From Yersinia intermedia (lineage in GTDB: Bacteria > Pseudomonadota > Gammaproteobacteria > Enterobacterales > Enterobacteriaceae): 64,000 bases of DNA. Each line of letters opens with the position of its first letter. Within the stretch, counting starts at the first letter, position 1. This document shows, in pieces, positions 40,643-50,903 of the stretch. The translations under genes were made by a program, and so were the position numbers. The notes beneath the pieces are model-generated. The model did not search any database, had not been told where the DNA came from, and was given only the letters and a program-made list of their open reading frames with translations. Location: the NCBI RefSeq assembly GCF_900635455.1, contig NZ_LR134116.1, forward strand, positions 372,001-436,000. Direction: 5' to 3'.

Positions 40643-41012
40643 TAACCGGCTGTTCGGTGTCGTTGCCACGCGAAGCAAACGAGTGTGAGGCTACTCACAC
40701 TTTTGTTTTACGCCAGATTAATGCTCCCCGACAAATTAATGTAAAAAAATGCAATAAATGTCGCTATCTGGTGTTGATTAGTCGCTGCCAATAGCTAGAT
40801 AATCGTTTGCCTTCCAATACGCTTATTGCGGGGGGATTCTTTCCTTCGATTTTTTTTCAGTCATGCGTGCTTCCAGCTAATCGTTTGCTATTTTCTCCAC
40901 CATGAAGATGTTGGAGGCGTTGCCGAGTTAATCGGCAAAAACGGAAACGATTACGTAGGGAAGAGCGCCTGACTTGCTGACTACTTTAAAATGACACACA
41001 GGGGACATAACC
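40643..41012. promoter_or_regulatory. Upstream region of ghxP with a PurR box
   Basis: ACGGAAACGATTACGT at 40941-40956 differs from the PurR consensus ANGCAANCGNTTNCNT at one position. Two partial copies (AATCGTTTGC near 40799 and 40879) lie upstream. I see no gene in this stretch. Confidence 0.6.
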
Positions 41013-42380
41013 ATGTCTAGCACCAATCCTCAAACGAACCGGGCAGTAAAGCCAAAAGGTTCGCTTGATGCATTTTTCAAGCTTAGTGAACGTGGCAGTA
41101 ATGTACGCCAGGAAGTGTTGGCCGGTCTGACAACCTTTCTTGCCATGGTCTACTCGGTAATTGTTGTGCCAAGCATGCTCGGCAAAGCAGGTTTCCCACC
41201 AACGGCGGTGTTTGTCGCAACCTGTCTGGTTGCAGGCCTTGGTTCTTTGTTGATGGGGTTGTGGGCAAACTTACCGATGGCGATTGGTTGCGCCATATCA
41301 CTGACAGCGTTTACGGCATTCAGCTTGGTGCTGGGGCAACACATCAGTATTCCTGTGGCATTGGGCGCGGTATTCCTGATGGGGGTACTGTTTACTATTA
41401 TCTCTGTGACTGGGATTCGCTCGTGGATATTGCGTAATCTGCCGATGGGCGTGGCACATGGTACCGGTATCGGTATCGGCTTGTTCCTGTTACTGATTGC
41501 AGCAAACGGTGTCGGCCTGGTTATCAAAAACCCGATTGAAGGTTTACCGGTTGCACTGGGTGCATTTACCTCTTTCCCGGTCATGATGACCTTACTCGGG
41601 CTGGCGGTGATTTTCGGTCTGGAAAAACTGCGGGTGCCAGGTGGTATTCTGCTGGTGATTATCGCCATCTCGGTTATCGGCCTGATTTTTGATCCGGGTG
41701 TGACCTATCAAGGGCTGTTTGCGATGCCAAGTCTGGCGGATGCTAACGGTAACTCATTGATTTTCAGTCTTGATATTATGGGCGCATTGAAACCTGTGGT
41801 GCTGCCAAGTGTGTTGGCATTGGTGATGACCGCCGTATTTGATGCCACCGGGACTATCCGCGCGGTAGCGGGTCAGGCTAATTTGCTGGATAAAGACGGC
41901 CAGATCATCAGCGGTGGTAAAGCCCTGACATCTGACTCCGTCAGCAGCATCTTTGCTGGTTTGGTGGGCGCTGCGCCTGCTGCGGTTTATATCGAATCTG
42001 CTGCTGGTACTGCCGCAGGCGGTAAAACTGGTTTGACCGCCACCGTAGTGGGTATTTTGTTCCTGCTGATTCTGTTCCTCTCACCACTGTCCTATTTGGT
42101 TCCGGCTTATGCGACGGCTCCGGCTCTGATGTATGTAGGTTTGCTGATGTTGAGCAACGTATCCAAACTGGATTTCGAAGACTTTGTTGATGCGATGTCT
42201 GGCCTGCTTTGTGCCGTGTTTATCGTGCTGACCTGTAATATCGTCACCGGTATTATGTTGGGCTTCAGCTCGCTGGTCATTGGCCGTATCTGTTCCGGCG
42301 AATGGCGTAAACTGAATGTGGGTACCGTGATTATCGCCATCGCGTTGGTGGCATTCTATGCGGGTGGCTGGGCAATCTAA
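41013..42380 (+). CDS. ghxP: Guanine/hypoxanthine permease (NCS2/AzgA family)
   Basis: Proton-driven purine base importer of the inner membrane. The 455-residue protein aligns along its length with E. coli GhxP (YjcD, 449 residues). Conserved are [20 protein letters not shown], the substrate-binding [20 protein letters not shown], and the [19 protein letters not shown] loop. About 14 membrane segments are expected. The start follows CAGGGGACATAACC. The PurR-like box about 60 bases upstream suggests repression by purines. Confidence 0.93.
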   Translation: MSSTNPQTNRAVKPKGSLDAFFKLSERGSNVRQEVLAGLTTFLAMVYSVIVVPSMLGKAGFPPTAVFVATCLVAGLGSLLMGLWANLPMAIGCAISLTAFTAFSLVLGQHISIPVALGAVFLMGVLFTIISVTGIRSWILRNLPMGVAHGTGIGIGLFLLLIAANGVGLVIKNPIEGLPVALGAFTSFPVMMTLLGLAVIFGLEKLRVPGGILLVIIAISVIGLIFDPGVTYQGLFAMPSLADANGNSLIFSLDIMGALKPVVLPSVLALVMTAVFDATGTIRAVAGQANLLDKDGQIISGGKALTSDSVSSIFAGLVGAAPAAVYIESAAGTAAGGKTGLTATVVGILFLLILFLSPLSYLVPAYATAPALMYVGLLMLSNVSKLDFEDFVDAMSGLLCAVFIVLTCNIVTGIMLGFSSLVIGRICSGEWRKLNVGTVIIAIALVAFYAGGWAI

Positions 42381-42598
42381 GCGATGAGTTTTTGCTGGCA
42401 TCGGGGTGGTGTTGTCCTCGATGCCGCTGCGGTTTTTAATAACCCTATTTTCTTTGTTTTTTCCTGCCATCCTTTACAGGTTTTTTCCCCGTTTTACAAA
42501 AAAGTGATCTACTATCAAAAGCTAAACTCCGGCCCTGTTTACGGGCGGGTGAGGTTAAATCTTATATTGAGTTGTGTTGAGTTGAGTCTAAGGAAAGC

Positions 42599-44248
42599 AT
42601 GGAAATCTTTTTTACAATCCTCATCCTGATTCTGGTGGTATCGCTTTCCGGCGTTGTCACCCGGATGTTGCCGTTTCAAATCCCCCTTCCTCTGATGCAG
42701 ATTGTCTGTGGTGCCTTGTTGGCCTTTCCCCACTTTGGTTTGCATGTCGATTTTGACCCGGAATTATTCCTGGTGCTGTTTATTCCGCCGCTGCTCTTTG
42801 CCGATGGTTGGAAAACACCGACAAGGGAGTTTATTCACCATGGGCGGGAGATATTTGGTCTGGCACTGGCATTGGTGCTGGTCACCGTTGTGGGTATCGG
42901 CTATCTGATTTACTGGATGGTGCCGGGTATTCCGCTGGTGGCCGCTTTTGCACTGGCTGCGGTATTGTCGCCAACCGATGCCGTGGCGTTATCCGGTATT
43001 GTGGGGAAAGGGCGCATACCTAAATCGATTATGGGCGTATTGGAAGGGGAGGCGTTGATGAATGATGCCTCTGGTCTGGTAGCGCTAAAATTTGCCATTG
43101 CGGTTGCGATGGGGACGATGGTCTTTACCGTGTCCGGTGCCACGCTTGAGTTCCTGAAAGTGGCGATTGGGGGGCTGCTGGCCGGTGTGGCGGTGACCTG
43201 GCTATACAGTAAGTCACTGCGCCTAATGAGCCGCTGGAGTGGAGATGATCCGGCAACACAAATCGTCTTACTGCTGCTGTTGCCGTTCGCCTCTTATCTG
43301 ATTGCCGAGCATATTGGTGTCTCCGGCATTTTGGCTGCCGTGGCGGCAGGGATGACCATCAGTCAGTCCGGTGTTATCCGTAATGCGCCATTGACGATGC
43401 GGTTACGTGCTGACAGCGTGTGGTCGATGCTGGAATTTGTGTTTAACGGCATGGTGTTTATCCTCTTGGGGCTGCAATTACCGGGGATTCTGGAAACATC
43501 AATCGTACAGGCTGAACTGGACCCAACCATTCAAACCTGGAATCTATTCGCAGATGTTGCCATCATTTATGGCGCATTGCTGGTACTGCGCTTTAGCTGG
43601 CTGTGGTCGATGAGAAAAATCAGTAAACGCATCCTGACCAAACGGCCACTGGAGTTTGGCAATTACACCACCCGCGAGCTGTGGGTGGCGTCGTTCGCGG
43701 GTGTACGGGGAGCGATTACTCTTGCGGGTGTTCTCTCTATTCCGTTATTCCTTAGCGACGGTTCGGCCTTCCCATCCCGTTACCAATTGGTGTTTATCGC
43801 CACTGGCGTGATTCTGCTATCGGTTATTGTTGGGGTAATTGCCTTGCCGCCATTACTACGCGGTGTGGTGATGGCAGATAAAAGTGCCAGCCGTGAAGAA
43901 GTGCGCTTCGCCCGGGCGGCGACAGCCGAGGTGGCAATTGTTAGCCTGAATAAGATGGAAGAGCGGTTGGCTGCCAGCAGCGAGGAGAATATTGACCCGG
44001 AGTTGCTGAAAGAGATCAGTTCGCGGGTTATCGGGACATTGCGGCGGCGTACCGGCAGTAAGGATGAAATTGAGAATACCTTGCTGGTTGAAAATCTGGA
44101 GCGGCGTTTTCGTTTAACCGCACTACGGGCCGAGCGCGGGGAGCTGTATCACCTGCGTGCGACGCAGAAAATCAGCAATGAAACCCTACAAAAACTGCTA
44201 CACGATTTGGATTTGCTGGAAGCGTTACTGATCGAAAAAGAGGGTTAA
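42599..44248 (+). CDS. yjcE: Na+/H+ antiporter, CPA1 family (YjcE)
   Basis: A 549-residue antiporter, the same length as E. coli YjcE. About 12 membrane helices contain AAVLSPTDAVALSGIVGKGR and EGEALMNDASGLVALKFAIA, including the ion-binding Asp residues of the CPA fold, and SFAGVRGAITLAGVLSIPLF. A hydrophilic C-terminal tail (about residues 425-549) follows. The start follows AAGGAAAGC. It neighbours ghxP as in E. coli. Confidence 0.92.
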   Translation: MEIFFTILILILVVSLSGVVTRMLPFQIPLPLMQIVCGALLAFPHFGLHVDFDPELFLVLFIPPLLFADGWKTPTREFIHHGREIFGLALALVLVTVVGIGYLIYWMVPGIPLVAAFALAAVLSPTDAVALSGIVGKGRIPKSIMGVLEGEALMNDASGLVALKFAIAVAMGTMVFTVSGATLEFLKVAIGGLLAGVAVTWLYSKSLRLMSRWSGDDPATQIVLLLLLPFASYLIAEHIGVSGILAAVAAGMTISQSGVIRNAPLTMRLRADSVWSMLEFVFNGMVFILLGLQLPGILETSIVQAELDPTIQTWNLFADVAIIYGALLVLRFSWLWSMRKISKRILTKRPLEFGNYTTRELWVASFAGVRGAITLAGVLSIPLFLSDGSAFPSRYQLVFIATGVILLSVIVGVIALPPLLRGVVMADKSASREEVRFARAATAEVAIVSLNKMEERLAASSEENIDPELLKEISSRVIGTLRRRTGSKDEIENTLLVENLERRFRLTALRAERGELYHLRATQKISNETLQKLLHDLDLLEALLIEKEG

Positions 44249-44255
44249 TACTTTT

Positions 44256-44285
44256 TAATCCGGCTGCCGTTCGGTGGCCGGTTTA
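44256..44285. terminator. Terminator-like hairpin between yjcE and the LysR gene
   Basis: CCGGCTGCC / GGTGGCCGG stem with a GTTC loop, preceded by TTTTTAAT and followed by TTTATC. The genes converge here. Confidence 0.55.
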
Positions 44286-44295
44286 TCTAGCGTAA

Positions 44296-45180
44296 TCAAC
44301 TTTGCGGCCAAAATTCACGGCAGCGGGCTATCCATGCTTGCGCGCTATGAGAAAGGTAGCTACCTTGCCGCCAAATCAAACCAAGTTGCCACGGCATCAG
44401 TGGCTCCAACGGTAACCATAAGAGTGCTTTTTTATCCAGCCGCTGACAGATCGGTTCCGGCAAGATGGCAATACCGATATTGGCCTGCACCATTGCCGCC
44501 AGAAAATCCCATTGGCCGCTGCGAACGGCAATTTTGGGAATAAACCCGCCAGCAGTGAAAGCATCCATTAATTGACGGTAGAGTGCGAAATCCTCGTTAT
44601 AAATCAGGATCGATTGGTCCGCCAGTTCAGGAATACTGACCGTGGTACGATTAAGCCAGAATGCAGTCCGGGGTACCACTACACAGAGAGGGTGGCTGAA
44701 CAATGGCAGTGTAGTCAGCGGTAAATCTTCATCGGCTGGCAGGGCGGTCAGAGCCAGATCCAGTTCGCCCGACAACACAGCCTGTTGAACCGTTAAACCG
44801 CCAAATTCTGCAATTTGTAGCTCAACGCCGGGGTAATTTTGGCGAAATTCGCTGATAAGCACTGCCATTTGCGTGCCAACCATGGGCGGAATACCTAAAC
44901 GCAACTTGCCCTTTTTTAACGAACCGATGTCTTCCAGCTCTGCTTCCAGTTGTTGGAACTGGTCTAGAATTGCCAGACCGCGCTGATAAACAGCCTGACC
45001 GCTATCCGTCAAATGCAAGCGGCGGCCCTCACGAATCAACAACGTGCATTCAAGCTCGTTCTCCAGATTACGCAGCATCTTACTCATAGTGGGCTGAGTG
45101 ACAAAAAGCTTCTCTGCCGCACGGGTAAAGCTCTGTTGGCGCACCACTTCGATAAAATACCGCAGTGTCCGAATATCCAT
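44296..45180 (-). CDS. LysR-family regulator, CidR-like
   Basis: A 294-residue transcription regulator with an N-terminal winged helix (MDIRTLRYFIEVVRQQSFTR, QPTMSKMLRNLENELECTLL) and a periplasmic-binding-like effector domain. The ATG at 45180 follows AGGACAACTG; a longer start adds 17 residues that do not fit the family. It is divergent from cidA-cidB, so it probably activates them as CidR does in Gram-positive bacteria. The effector is unknown here. Confidence 0.85.
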   Translation of the reverse strand: MDIRTLRYFIEVVRQQSFTRAAEKLFVTQPTMSKMLRNLENELECTLLIREGRRLHLTDSGQAVYQRGLAILDQFQQLEAELEDIGSLKKGKLRLGIPPMVGTQMAVLISEFRQNYPGVELQIAEFGGLTVQQAVLSGELDLALTALPADEDLPLTTLPLFSHPLCVVVPRTAFWLNRTTVSIPELADQSILIYNEDFALYRQLMDAFTAGGFIPKIAVRSGQWDFLAAMVQANIGIAILPEPICQRLDKKALLWLPLEPLMPWQLGLIWRQGSYLSHSAQAWIARCREFWPQS

Positions 45181-45323
45181 CAGTTGTCCTGTCTGTAAAC
45201 AAGGCTTAGGTGAGATAACACAGTATGCCATTTAGGCATGATTATGATGATTTTAATTCATTTTTTGCAAGATGAGCGGCGGCCTATACTGAGCACTGTC
45301 AAAATTTGCTGCCGGAGTTCTCC

Positions 45324-45749
45324 ATGTTGTTGGCGTTACGTAGTTTCGCGCCGTCTGTTTTGATGCGTTTGCAGGTGCCGGTTCAAGTGGCGCTGTACGC
45401 CGGATTGTTTTTAATCTCCGATCAGTTGGTTAGCCTATTCCATCTGCCATTACCGGCTAACATCGTCGGCATGCTACTGCTGTTGGCAATGATAATGTTA
45501 CGTATTTTGCCAGTGCGTTGGGTTCAGGCTGGTTCACGTTGGTTACTGGCTGAAATGCTGCTGTTTTTTGTTCCGGCGGTGGTGGCAGTCGTCAATTATG
45601 CACAGTTGATTATGGTGGATGGTTGGAAGATTTTTGCCGTTATTGCAGTTAGTACCACGTTGACACTCGCTGCCACCGGATTGGTTGTTGATCGCGTGTA
45701 CCGTTTTGAGGTGTGGCTACAACGCCGCAAATCTAACCACCATGAATGA
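45324..45749 (+). CDS. cidA: CidA/LrgA family holin-like protein
   Basis: A 141-residue membrane protein with four hydrophobic segments and the LrgA family pattern (LPLPANIVGMLLLLAMIMLRIL, then LLFFVPAVVAVVNY). Relatives affect murein hydrolase activity, or pyruvate/metabolite movement in some bacteria. E. coli has YohJ. The ATG at 45324 follows GGAGTTCTCC. Its end overlaps cidB by eight bases, showing translational coupling. Confidence 0.85.
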   Translation: MLLALRSFAPSVLMRLQVPVQVALYAGLFLISDQLVSLFHLPLPANIVGMLLLLAMIMLRILPVRWVQAGSRWLLAEMLLFFVPAVVAVVNYAQLIMVDGWKIFAVIAVSTTLTLAATGLVVDRVYRFEVWLQRRKSNHHE

Positions 45750-46431
45750 TTTTATCATCAGCATCGCCTGTTTTCTGGCGACACTGGCACTCTATTTTGC
45801 TAACAAAAAACTTTATCGCCGTCGTCGCTCATTATTGCTGATGCCCCTGCTGTTGACCCCGTTGGTGCTGGTGTTACTGTTGGTGGTCACCCATATCTCT
45901 TATGAGGATTATATTGGTGAAACCCATTGGCTACTGTGGCTACTCGGGCCTGCGACCATCGCTTTTGCCGTACCGGTCTATGAGAATTTGTCGATCATCT
46001 GCCGCCACTGGTTATCGCTCACCGCCGGGGTGATTACTGCTGTTAGTGTGGCGGTCGTCAGTTCGGTGTGGTTGGCAAAGTTATTAACCCTGTCAGAAGA
46101 AGTACAACGTAGTTTGGCGGTGCGTTCGATTACAACGCCTTTTGCACTGGAAGCCGCTAAACAATTGGGTGGACAGCCGGATTTAGTGGCACTGTTTGTG
46201 GTGATTACTGGCGTATTCGGTATGGCGGTAGGGGATTTACTGTTCCTGCGCCTTTCGGTACGCAGTGGGCTGGCAAAAGGTGCAGGTCTTGGAGCGTCGT
46301 CCCATGGGGCTGGTACCGCTAAAGCTTACGAAATAGGGCAACAAGAGGGCGTAGTATCCAGTTTGGTAATGATGTTGGCCGGTATTATTACGGTTATTGG
46401 TGCACCGCTGATTGGTCATTTATTGTGGTAG
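45742..46431 (+). CDS. cidB: CidB/LrgB family membrane protein
   Basis: A 229-residue multi-pass membrane protein with the LrgB signatures GPATIAFAVPVYE, SITTPFALEAAKQLGG and GLGASSHGAGTAKAYEIGQQ. It works with CidA in a poorly understood autolysis or metabolite-export role. It begins within the cidA stop region (ATGAATGA). Confidence 0.87.
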   Translation: MNDFIISIACFLATLALYFANKKLYRRRRSLLLMPLLLTPLVLVLLLVVTHISYEDYIGETHWLLWLLGPATIAFAVPVYENLSIICRHWLSLTAGVITAVSVAVVSSVWLAKLLTLSEEVQRSLAVRSITTPFALEAAKQLGGQPDLVALFVVITGVFGMAVGDLLFLRLSVRSGLAKGAGLGASSHGAGTAKAYEIGQQEGVVSSLVMMLAGIITVIGAPLIGHLLW

Positions 46432-46454
46432 TTATTTGCGATAAGGCAAAAAAA

Positions 46455-46474
46455 GGGTGAGGACACCCTCACCC
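46455..46474 (-). terminator. Rho-independent terminator of the aap operon
   Basis: GGGTGAGG / CCTCACCC perfect stem. On the minus strand it is followed by a run of seven T residues, about 38 bases past the aapP stop. It can also serve the convergent cidAB operon. Confidence 0.85.
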
Positions 46475-46511
46475 ACAAGTACACAATGTAAAACCCAACG
46501 TAATGAATTAG

Positions 46512-47273
46512 TTAGTGAATAACCTGCGCCAGGAACGCCTGAGTGCGTTCTGATTTCGGGTTAGAGAAGAATTCGGCAGGTGGCGCTTGTTCCACGATCT
46601 CCCCACGGTCCATAAAAATAACGCGATCGGCAACGGTACGGGCAAAACCCATCTCGTGGGTTACACACAACATGGTCATACCTTCATTTGCCAGGCTAAT
46701 CATGGTATCCAGCACTTCTTTTACCATCTCAGGGTCCAGCGCCGAGGTGGGTTCATCAAATAGCATGATTTTGGGTTTCATACACAGCGAACGGGCGATT
46801 GCTACCCGCTGCTGCTGGCCGCCGGAAAGTTGGCCGGGGAGCTTATGGGCGTGCTCTGCAATCCGCACCCGTTCCAGATAATGCATTGCCAATTCATCAG
46901 CCTCTTTCTTTGGCATTTTACGCACCCAACTTGGTGCCAGCGTGCAGTTTTGCATTACCGTTAGGTGTGGGAACAGATTGAAGTGTTGGAACACCATGCC
47001 GACCTCGGTACGCACCCGTTCAATGTTGCGCAAGTCATCGTTAAGTTCGATGCCATCCACCATGATTTTCCCCTGCTGATGCTCTTCCAGATGGTTGATG
47101 CAGCGGATAGTGGTGGATTTACCTGAGCCGGAAGGGCCGCAAAGTACGATGCGTTCGCCGGGGCGCACATGTAAATTGATATCTTTCAATACGTGGAACT
47201 GCCCGTACCACTTATTGACGTTTTCCAGCGTAATCATCATCTTATCGCCTGGGGTTGGCTGATTGTCGCTCAT
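46512..47273 (-). CDS. aapP: General L-amino acid ABC transporter, ATP-binding subunit
   Basis: Cytoplasmic ATPase of an amino-acid importer. It is 253 residues from the ATG at 47273, which follows GAGGCCTAAC. Walker A is [10 protein letters not shown], the signature is [15 protein letters not shown], and Walker B is [14 protein letters not shown], all of the polar amino-acid transporter class. A start 12 codons later ([12 protein letters not shown]) is an alternative. Last gene of aapJQMP, equivalent to E. coli yhdZ. Confidence 0.92.
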   Translation of the reverse strand: MSDNQPTPGDKMMITLENVNKWYGQFHVLKDINLHVRPGERIVLCGPSGSGKSTTIRCINHLEEHQQGKIMVDGIELNDDLRNIERVRTEVGMVFQHFNLFPHLTVMQNCTLAPSWVRKMPKKEADELAMHYLERVRIAEHAHKLPGQLSGGQQQRVAIARSLCMKPKIMLFDEPTSALDPEMVKEVLDTMISLANEGMTMLCVTHEMGFARTVADRVIFMDRGEIVEQAPPAEFFSNPKSERTQAFLAQVIH

Positions 47274-47281
47274 GTTAGGCC

Positions 47282-48391
47282 TCAATGTGTGGAACGTCCG
47301 GTGTGAAAGCGCTTTTCCAGATGCTGGCTGTAGCGCGACATGCTGAAACAGAAAATCCAATAGACAGCGGCGGCGAAAACATAGCCTTCGGTCGACATCC
47401 CCAACCAGGCAGGGTCGACGGTGGCTTGCTGCACGCTGCTGAACAAATCAAACAGACCAATGATGATCACCAGACTGGTATCTTTAAACAGGGCGATAAT
47501 GGTGTTTACCAATCCGGGGATCACCATTTTCAGAGCTTGTGGCAAAATAACCAGCCCTTGGGTTTTCCAATAGCCCAGCCCCAATGACTCGGCGGCTTCA
47601 GTCTGGCCTCTGGGCAAGGCTTGTAACCCGCCGCGCACCACTTCTGCCACATAGGCCGATTGGAACAACACCACCCCGACCAAGGCACGGATCAGTTTGT
47701 CGATGCTGGTGCCTTCGGTCATAAACAGAGGCAGCATCACCGAGGACATAAACAGCACGGTGATTAGCGGCACCCCGCGCCAGAACTCGATAAATACCAC
47801 TGACAGAATGCGCACCACTGGCATACTCGAACGGCGGGCCAGCGCTAATAAAATCCCCAGCGGTAGCGCACCGGCAATACCTACCGCGGCAATGATCAGC
47901 GTTAGTGTCAGGCCGCCCCACTGGCGGGTTTCAACCCGGGTTAACCCGAGGAAACCGCCATATAACATCAACCACACCAGCAGTGGGTACGCCACCATCC
48001 ACACCGCCAGATAGCGACCACGGCGTGGCATCGCGCGCCAGAATAATGGAATAAGTGTCAACAATCCGATGAGCAAGGTGGTGTTGATGCGCCAGCGCTG
48101 CTCGATGGGATAAAGGCCATACATAAATTGGCCAAAGCGCGCATGAATAAACACCCAGCAGGCACCTTCACGGGTACAATCAGTGCGCGATGTACCTAGC
48201 CAGTTGGCGTTAAAAATCGTCCAATTCAGTAATGGTGGGATCAATTGCCACATCAACCATAGGCACAGCAGCGTCAGCAGGCTGTTAGTCCAACTGGAAA
48301 ACAAATTCTTTTTCGCCCAAAACACCATCCGGCTTAACGGGTTGCCCGGCTGTACTGTGCTGGGTGGTTCACGGGTTAATGTCATCGTCAT
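47282..48391 (-). CDS. aapM: General L-amino acid ABC transporter, permease AapM
   Basis: A 369-residue inner-membrane permease with a long N-terminal hydrophobic extension before the permease core, as in AapM/YhdY. The ATPase-contacting loop is [24 protein letters not shown] split near residue 275. [16 protein letters not shown] is the typical HisM-class motif. It starts nine bases from the aapQ stop and ends nine bases before the aapP start. Confidence 0.92.
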   Translation of the reverse strand: MTMTLTREPPSTVQPGNPLSRMVFWAKKNLFSSWTNSLLTLLCLWLMWQLIPPLLNWTIFNANWLGTSRTDCTREGACWVFIHARFGQFMYGLYPIEQRWRINTTLLIGLLTLIPLFWRAMPRRGRYLAVWMVAYPLLVWLMLYGGFLGLTRVETRQWGGLTLTLIIAAVGIAGALPLGILLALARRSSMPVVRILSVVFIEFWRGVPLITVLFMSSVMLPLFMTEGTSIDKLIRALVGVVLFQSAYVAEVVRGGLQALPRGQTEAAESLGLGYWKTQGLVILPQALKMVIPGLVNTIIALFKDTSLVIIIGLFDLFSSVQQATVDPAWLGMSTEGYVFAAAVYWIFCFSMSRYSQHLEKRFHTGRSTH

Positions 48392-48400
48392 TCGCTTCCC

Positions 48401-49579
48401 TTAGCGCTCTACCAGCGCGATCCGCCGGTTGTAGAGATTCATTAAAAATGAAATGGATAGGCTGATAACCAAATAGACTGACATGGTAATGGCGATGGTT
48501 TCTATCGCCTGACCGGTCTGGTTCAGCACTGTGCCGGCAAACAGCGACACCATATCTGGATAGCCGATAGCGGCCGCCAGTGAGGAGTTTTTGACGATGT
48601 TCAAGTATTGGCTGGTGAGCGGCGGAATGATGACCCGTAGCGCCTGTGGCAGAATAACCTGGCGCAAGGTGACGGTGTTGGGCAGCGCCAGTGAACGGGC
48701 TGCTTCATGCTGACCATAGGGCACGGACTGAATGCCTGAACGAATGACCTCGGCAATAAAAGTTGAGGTATAAACCGACAGTGCCAAGGTCAAGGCCGCC
48801 AATTCAGGGATAAGAACCAGGCCACCTTTAAAGTTAAAGCCGCGTAACTGTGGTAGATCCCAGTGCAGCGCCGAGCCATACAGTAAATGGGCCACTGCGG
48901 GTAAGGCTATCAAGAGTAGTAAGCCAATAGGCCAGGTGCGATGAAATTGACCGGTATGTAACTGACGGAAATGGTTATAGCGATACAGCGCCAAAGTGAT
49001 AATAACGGCCAGTAGCACAGCGAGTAGGGCGGGTATAAAACCGGCAGCAAACTCCGGTGATGGCAGATACAAGCCACGGTTGCTGAGAAAAGCCACACCG
49101 AAGGCATCCAGACTCTGTCGTGGCCCCGGTAGATTGCGTAATACCGCGAAATACCAGAAGAAGATTTGCAGCAAGGGTGGGATATTACGAAATGTCTCGA
49201 TATAGATAGTGGACAGTTTGCGTAACAGCCAGTTATCAGATAAACGCGCCAGCCCAAGGCAGAACCCAAGGATCGACGCAAAGAAAATACACAATACTGA
49301 TACCAGCAAGGTATTGAGTAATCCGACCAAAAATACCCGGCCGTAGGTATCACCTTGCTCATAGTCGATAAGATGCTGAACAATACCAAAACCGGCGCTG
49401 TTATTCAGGAAAGCAAAGCCGGAGGTGATGCCCCTGGTCGATAGGTTGGTAATGGTGTTATGGAAAAGGTAGGCACCGCATCCGATCAGTATCAATAGCG
49501 CAATAATTTGATACAACCAGGCGCGTACCGCTGGATTGGTCAGCGAAAAGGCACCTTTGACGGTTGGGCGTTGTGACAT
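48401..49579 (-). CDS. aapQ: General L-amino acid ABC transporter, permease AapQ
   Basis: A 392-residue inner-membrane permease, paralogous to AapM. It has the HisM-class TIYIETFRNIPPLLQIFFWY motif and the EAA-type loop EAARSLALPNTVTLRQVILP. A long middle region (about residues 155-255) includes two extra hydrophobic spans, normal for AapQ/YhdX. The start follows GAGGCCCACACT. Second gene of the operon. Confidence 0.92.
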   Translation of the reverse strand: MSQRPTVKGAFSLTNPAVRAWLYQIIALLILIGCGAYLFHNTITNLSTRGITSGFAFLNNSAGFGIVQHLIDYEQGDTYGRVFLVGLLNTLLVSVLCIFFASILGFCLGLARLSDNWLLRKLSTIYIETFRNIPPLLQIFFWYFAVLRNLPGPRQSLDAFGVAFLSNRGLYLPSPEFAAGFIPALLAVLLAVIITLALYRYNHFRQLHTGQFHRTWPIGLLLLIALPAVAHLLYGSALHWDLPQLRGFNFKGGLVLIPELAALTLALSVYTSTFIAEVIRSGIQSVPYGQHEAARSLALPNTVTLRQVILPQALRVIIPPLTSQYLNIVKNSSLAAAIGYPDMVSLFAGTVLNQTGQAIETIAITMSVYLVISLSISFLMNLYNRRIALVER

Positions 49580-49643
49580 AGTGTGGGCCTCGGTCTGGAT
49601 AATACATCCGGCAGGGCAGGCCTGCCGGAGAGGTAATCAGTAA

Positions 49644-50669
49644 TCAGCGAACCGGAGGCGCGTACTGGAGACCGCCATTGTTCCACAGCGCATTCTGGCC
49701 GCGTTTTATTTTCAGTTCACTGCCCAAACCGACGTTACGGTCGAAGCTTTCGCCGTAGTTACCCACTTGTTTCACGATTTTCACTACCCAATCGTTAGGT
49801 ACTTTTAGATCTTTACCGTAGTTGCCTTCCTGACCTAACAGGTGTGCCATATCTGGTGTGGTGGGTTTTGCTGCCAGTGCTTCGACGTTTTTCGACGTCA
49901 CACCCATCTCTTCAGCATTTAACATGGCAAACAGTGTCCAGCGGACAATGGCAAACCAGTCTTCATCGCCACGGCGCACTACCGGCCCCAGCGGCTCTTT
50001 AGAGATAACTTCCGGTAATACGATAAACTCGTCTGGTTTACCTAACTTGATACGCAGTGCGTACAGTTGTGATTGGTCAGAGGCCAATGTGTCGCAACGG
50101 CCGGAATCCAGCGCCTTGGCACTTTCATCAGAGCGGTCGAAGGTAACTGGGGTGTATTGCATTTTATTGGCTTTAAAGTAGTCAGCGACGTTCAACTCAG
50201 TGTCAGTACCGGCCTGAATACACACTGTTGCCCCGTCCAGCTCTTTGGCACTTTTTAGCCCCGCTTTATTGTGGGTCAGGAAGCCGATACCGTCATAGTA
50301 GTTCACACCGGTAAATAACATCCCCATGCCAGCATCACGGGATGAAGTCCAGGTAGTGTTACGCGACAAAATATCTACTTCACCCGATTGCAGGGCAGTA
50401 AAACGCTCTTTTGCAGTCAGCGGGGTGTATTTTACTTTCTCTGCATCACCAAACACGGCAGCAGCAACGCCACGGCAGACATCGACATCAAGGCCGGAGA
50501 ACTTGCCGCTGGCATCTGCATAGGAGAAGCCGGGCAGCCCATCACTGATACCACATTGCACAAACCCTTTTTTCTTCACCGCATCCAAAGTAGTGCCCGC
50601 GTGGGCCTGACCCGCTAATGCCACTAACGAGGCGGCAGCAACCAGCGTTGAAATCATTATTTTCTTCAT
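49644..50669 (-). CDS. aapJ: General L-amino acid ABC transporter, periplasmic binding protein
   Basis: A 341-residue SBP_bac_3 protein. A signal peptide ends at LAGQAHA before GTTLDAVKKKGFVQCGISDG. The family motifs GLDVDVCRGVAAAVFGD and LSRNTTWTSSRDAGMGMLF are present. It binds a range of polar L-amino acids in Rhizobium; E. coli YhdW is the counterpart. It heads aapJQMP, with a strong predicted sigma-54 promoter about 98 bases upstream. The start follows AGGACGCTTTC. Confidence 0.93.
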   Translation of the reverse strand: MKKIMISTLVAAASLVALAGQAHAGTTLDAVKKKGFVQCGISDGLPGFSYADASGKFSGLDVDVCRGVAAAVFGDAEKVKYTPLTAKERFTALQSGEVDILSRNTTWTSSRDAGMGMLFTGVNYYDGIGFLTHNKAGLKSAKELDGATVCIQAGTDTELNVADYFKANKMQYTPVTFDRSDESAKALDSGRCDTLASDQSQLYALRIKLGKPDEFIVLPEVISKEPLGPVVRRGDEDWFAIVRWTLFAMLNAEEMGVTSKNVEALAAKPTTPDMAHLLGQEGNYGKDLKVPNDWVVKIVKQVGNYGESFDRNVGLGSELKIKRGQNALWNNGGLQYAPPVR

Positions 50670-50766
50670 GAAAGCGTCCTGTGAGGCAAAGTCGAGCCTA
50701 TTTTAATTTTGTAGCGCACCAGTGATGCACCGTCGCTGTCTGTTGGCGTGTAGCCAGTTTGGTATT

Positions 50767-50782
50767 AGCAAATGGGATGCCA
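50767..50782 (-). promoter_or_regulatory. Predicted sigma-54 promoter of aapJQMP
   Basis: On the minus strand TGGCATCCCATTTGCT fits TGGCAYG-N4-TTGCW with GG and GC exactly ten bases apart. The start of transcription would be near 50756. Confidence 0.7.
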
Positions 50783-50856
50783 GAATTGCATTTCATTGAT
50801 GATATGAGTAATTACTTAGCGTTAACTCTTTGTAGGTAATTTCTGGCCGGGTAAGG

Positions 50857-50903
50857 TGCACTTAAATGGCGCATTTAATGGCTGATTGGCACTTTTTAGT
50901 GCA
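50857..50903. promoter_or_regulatory. Predicted NtrC enhancer sites for aapJQMP
   Basis: TGCACTTAAATGGCGCA (50857-50873) matches the NtrC consensus TGCACY-N5-GGTGCA at all but one defined position. A second, weaker site (50887-50903) has one good half, TGCACT on the minus strand. Their centres are about 109 and 139 bases upstream of the predicted start. Confidence 0.6.

Noticed and set aside
42384..42629. Small gene between ghxP and yjcE
   Set aside because: It overlaps the yjcE start, lacks a ribosome-binding site and looks like read-through of intergenic DNA.
50887..50903. Second sigma-54 promoter on the plus strand (TGGCAC..GTGCA)
   Set aside because: The GG-to-GC distance is eleven bases, not ten. 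It is better read as a weak NtrC-type inverted repeat.
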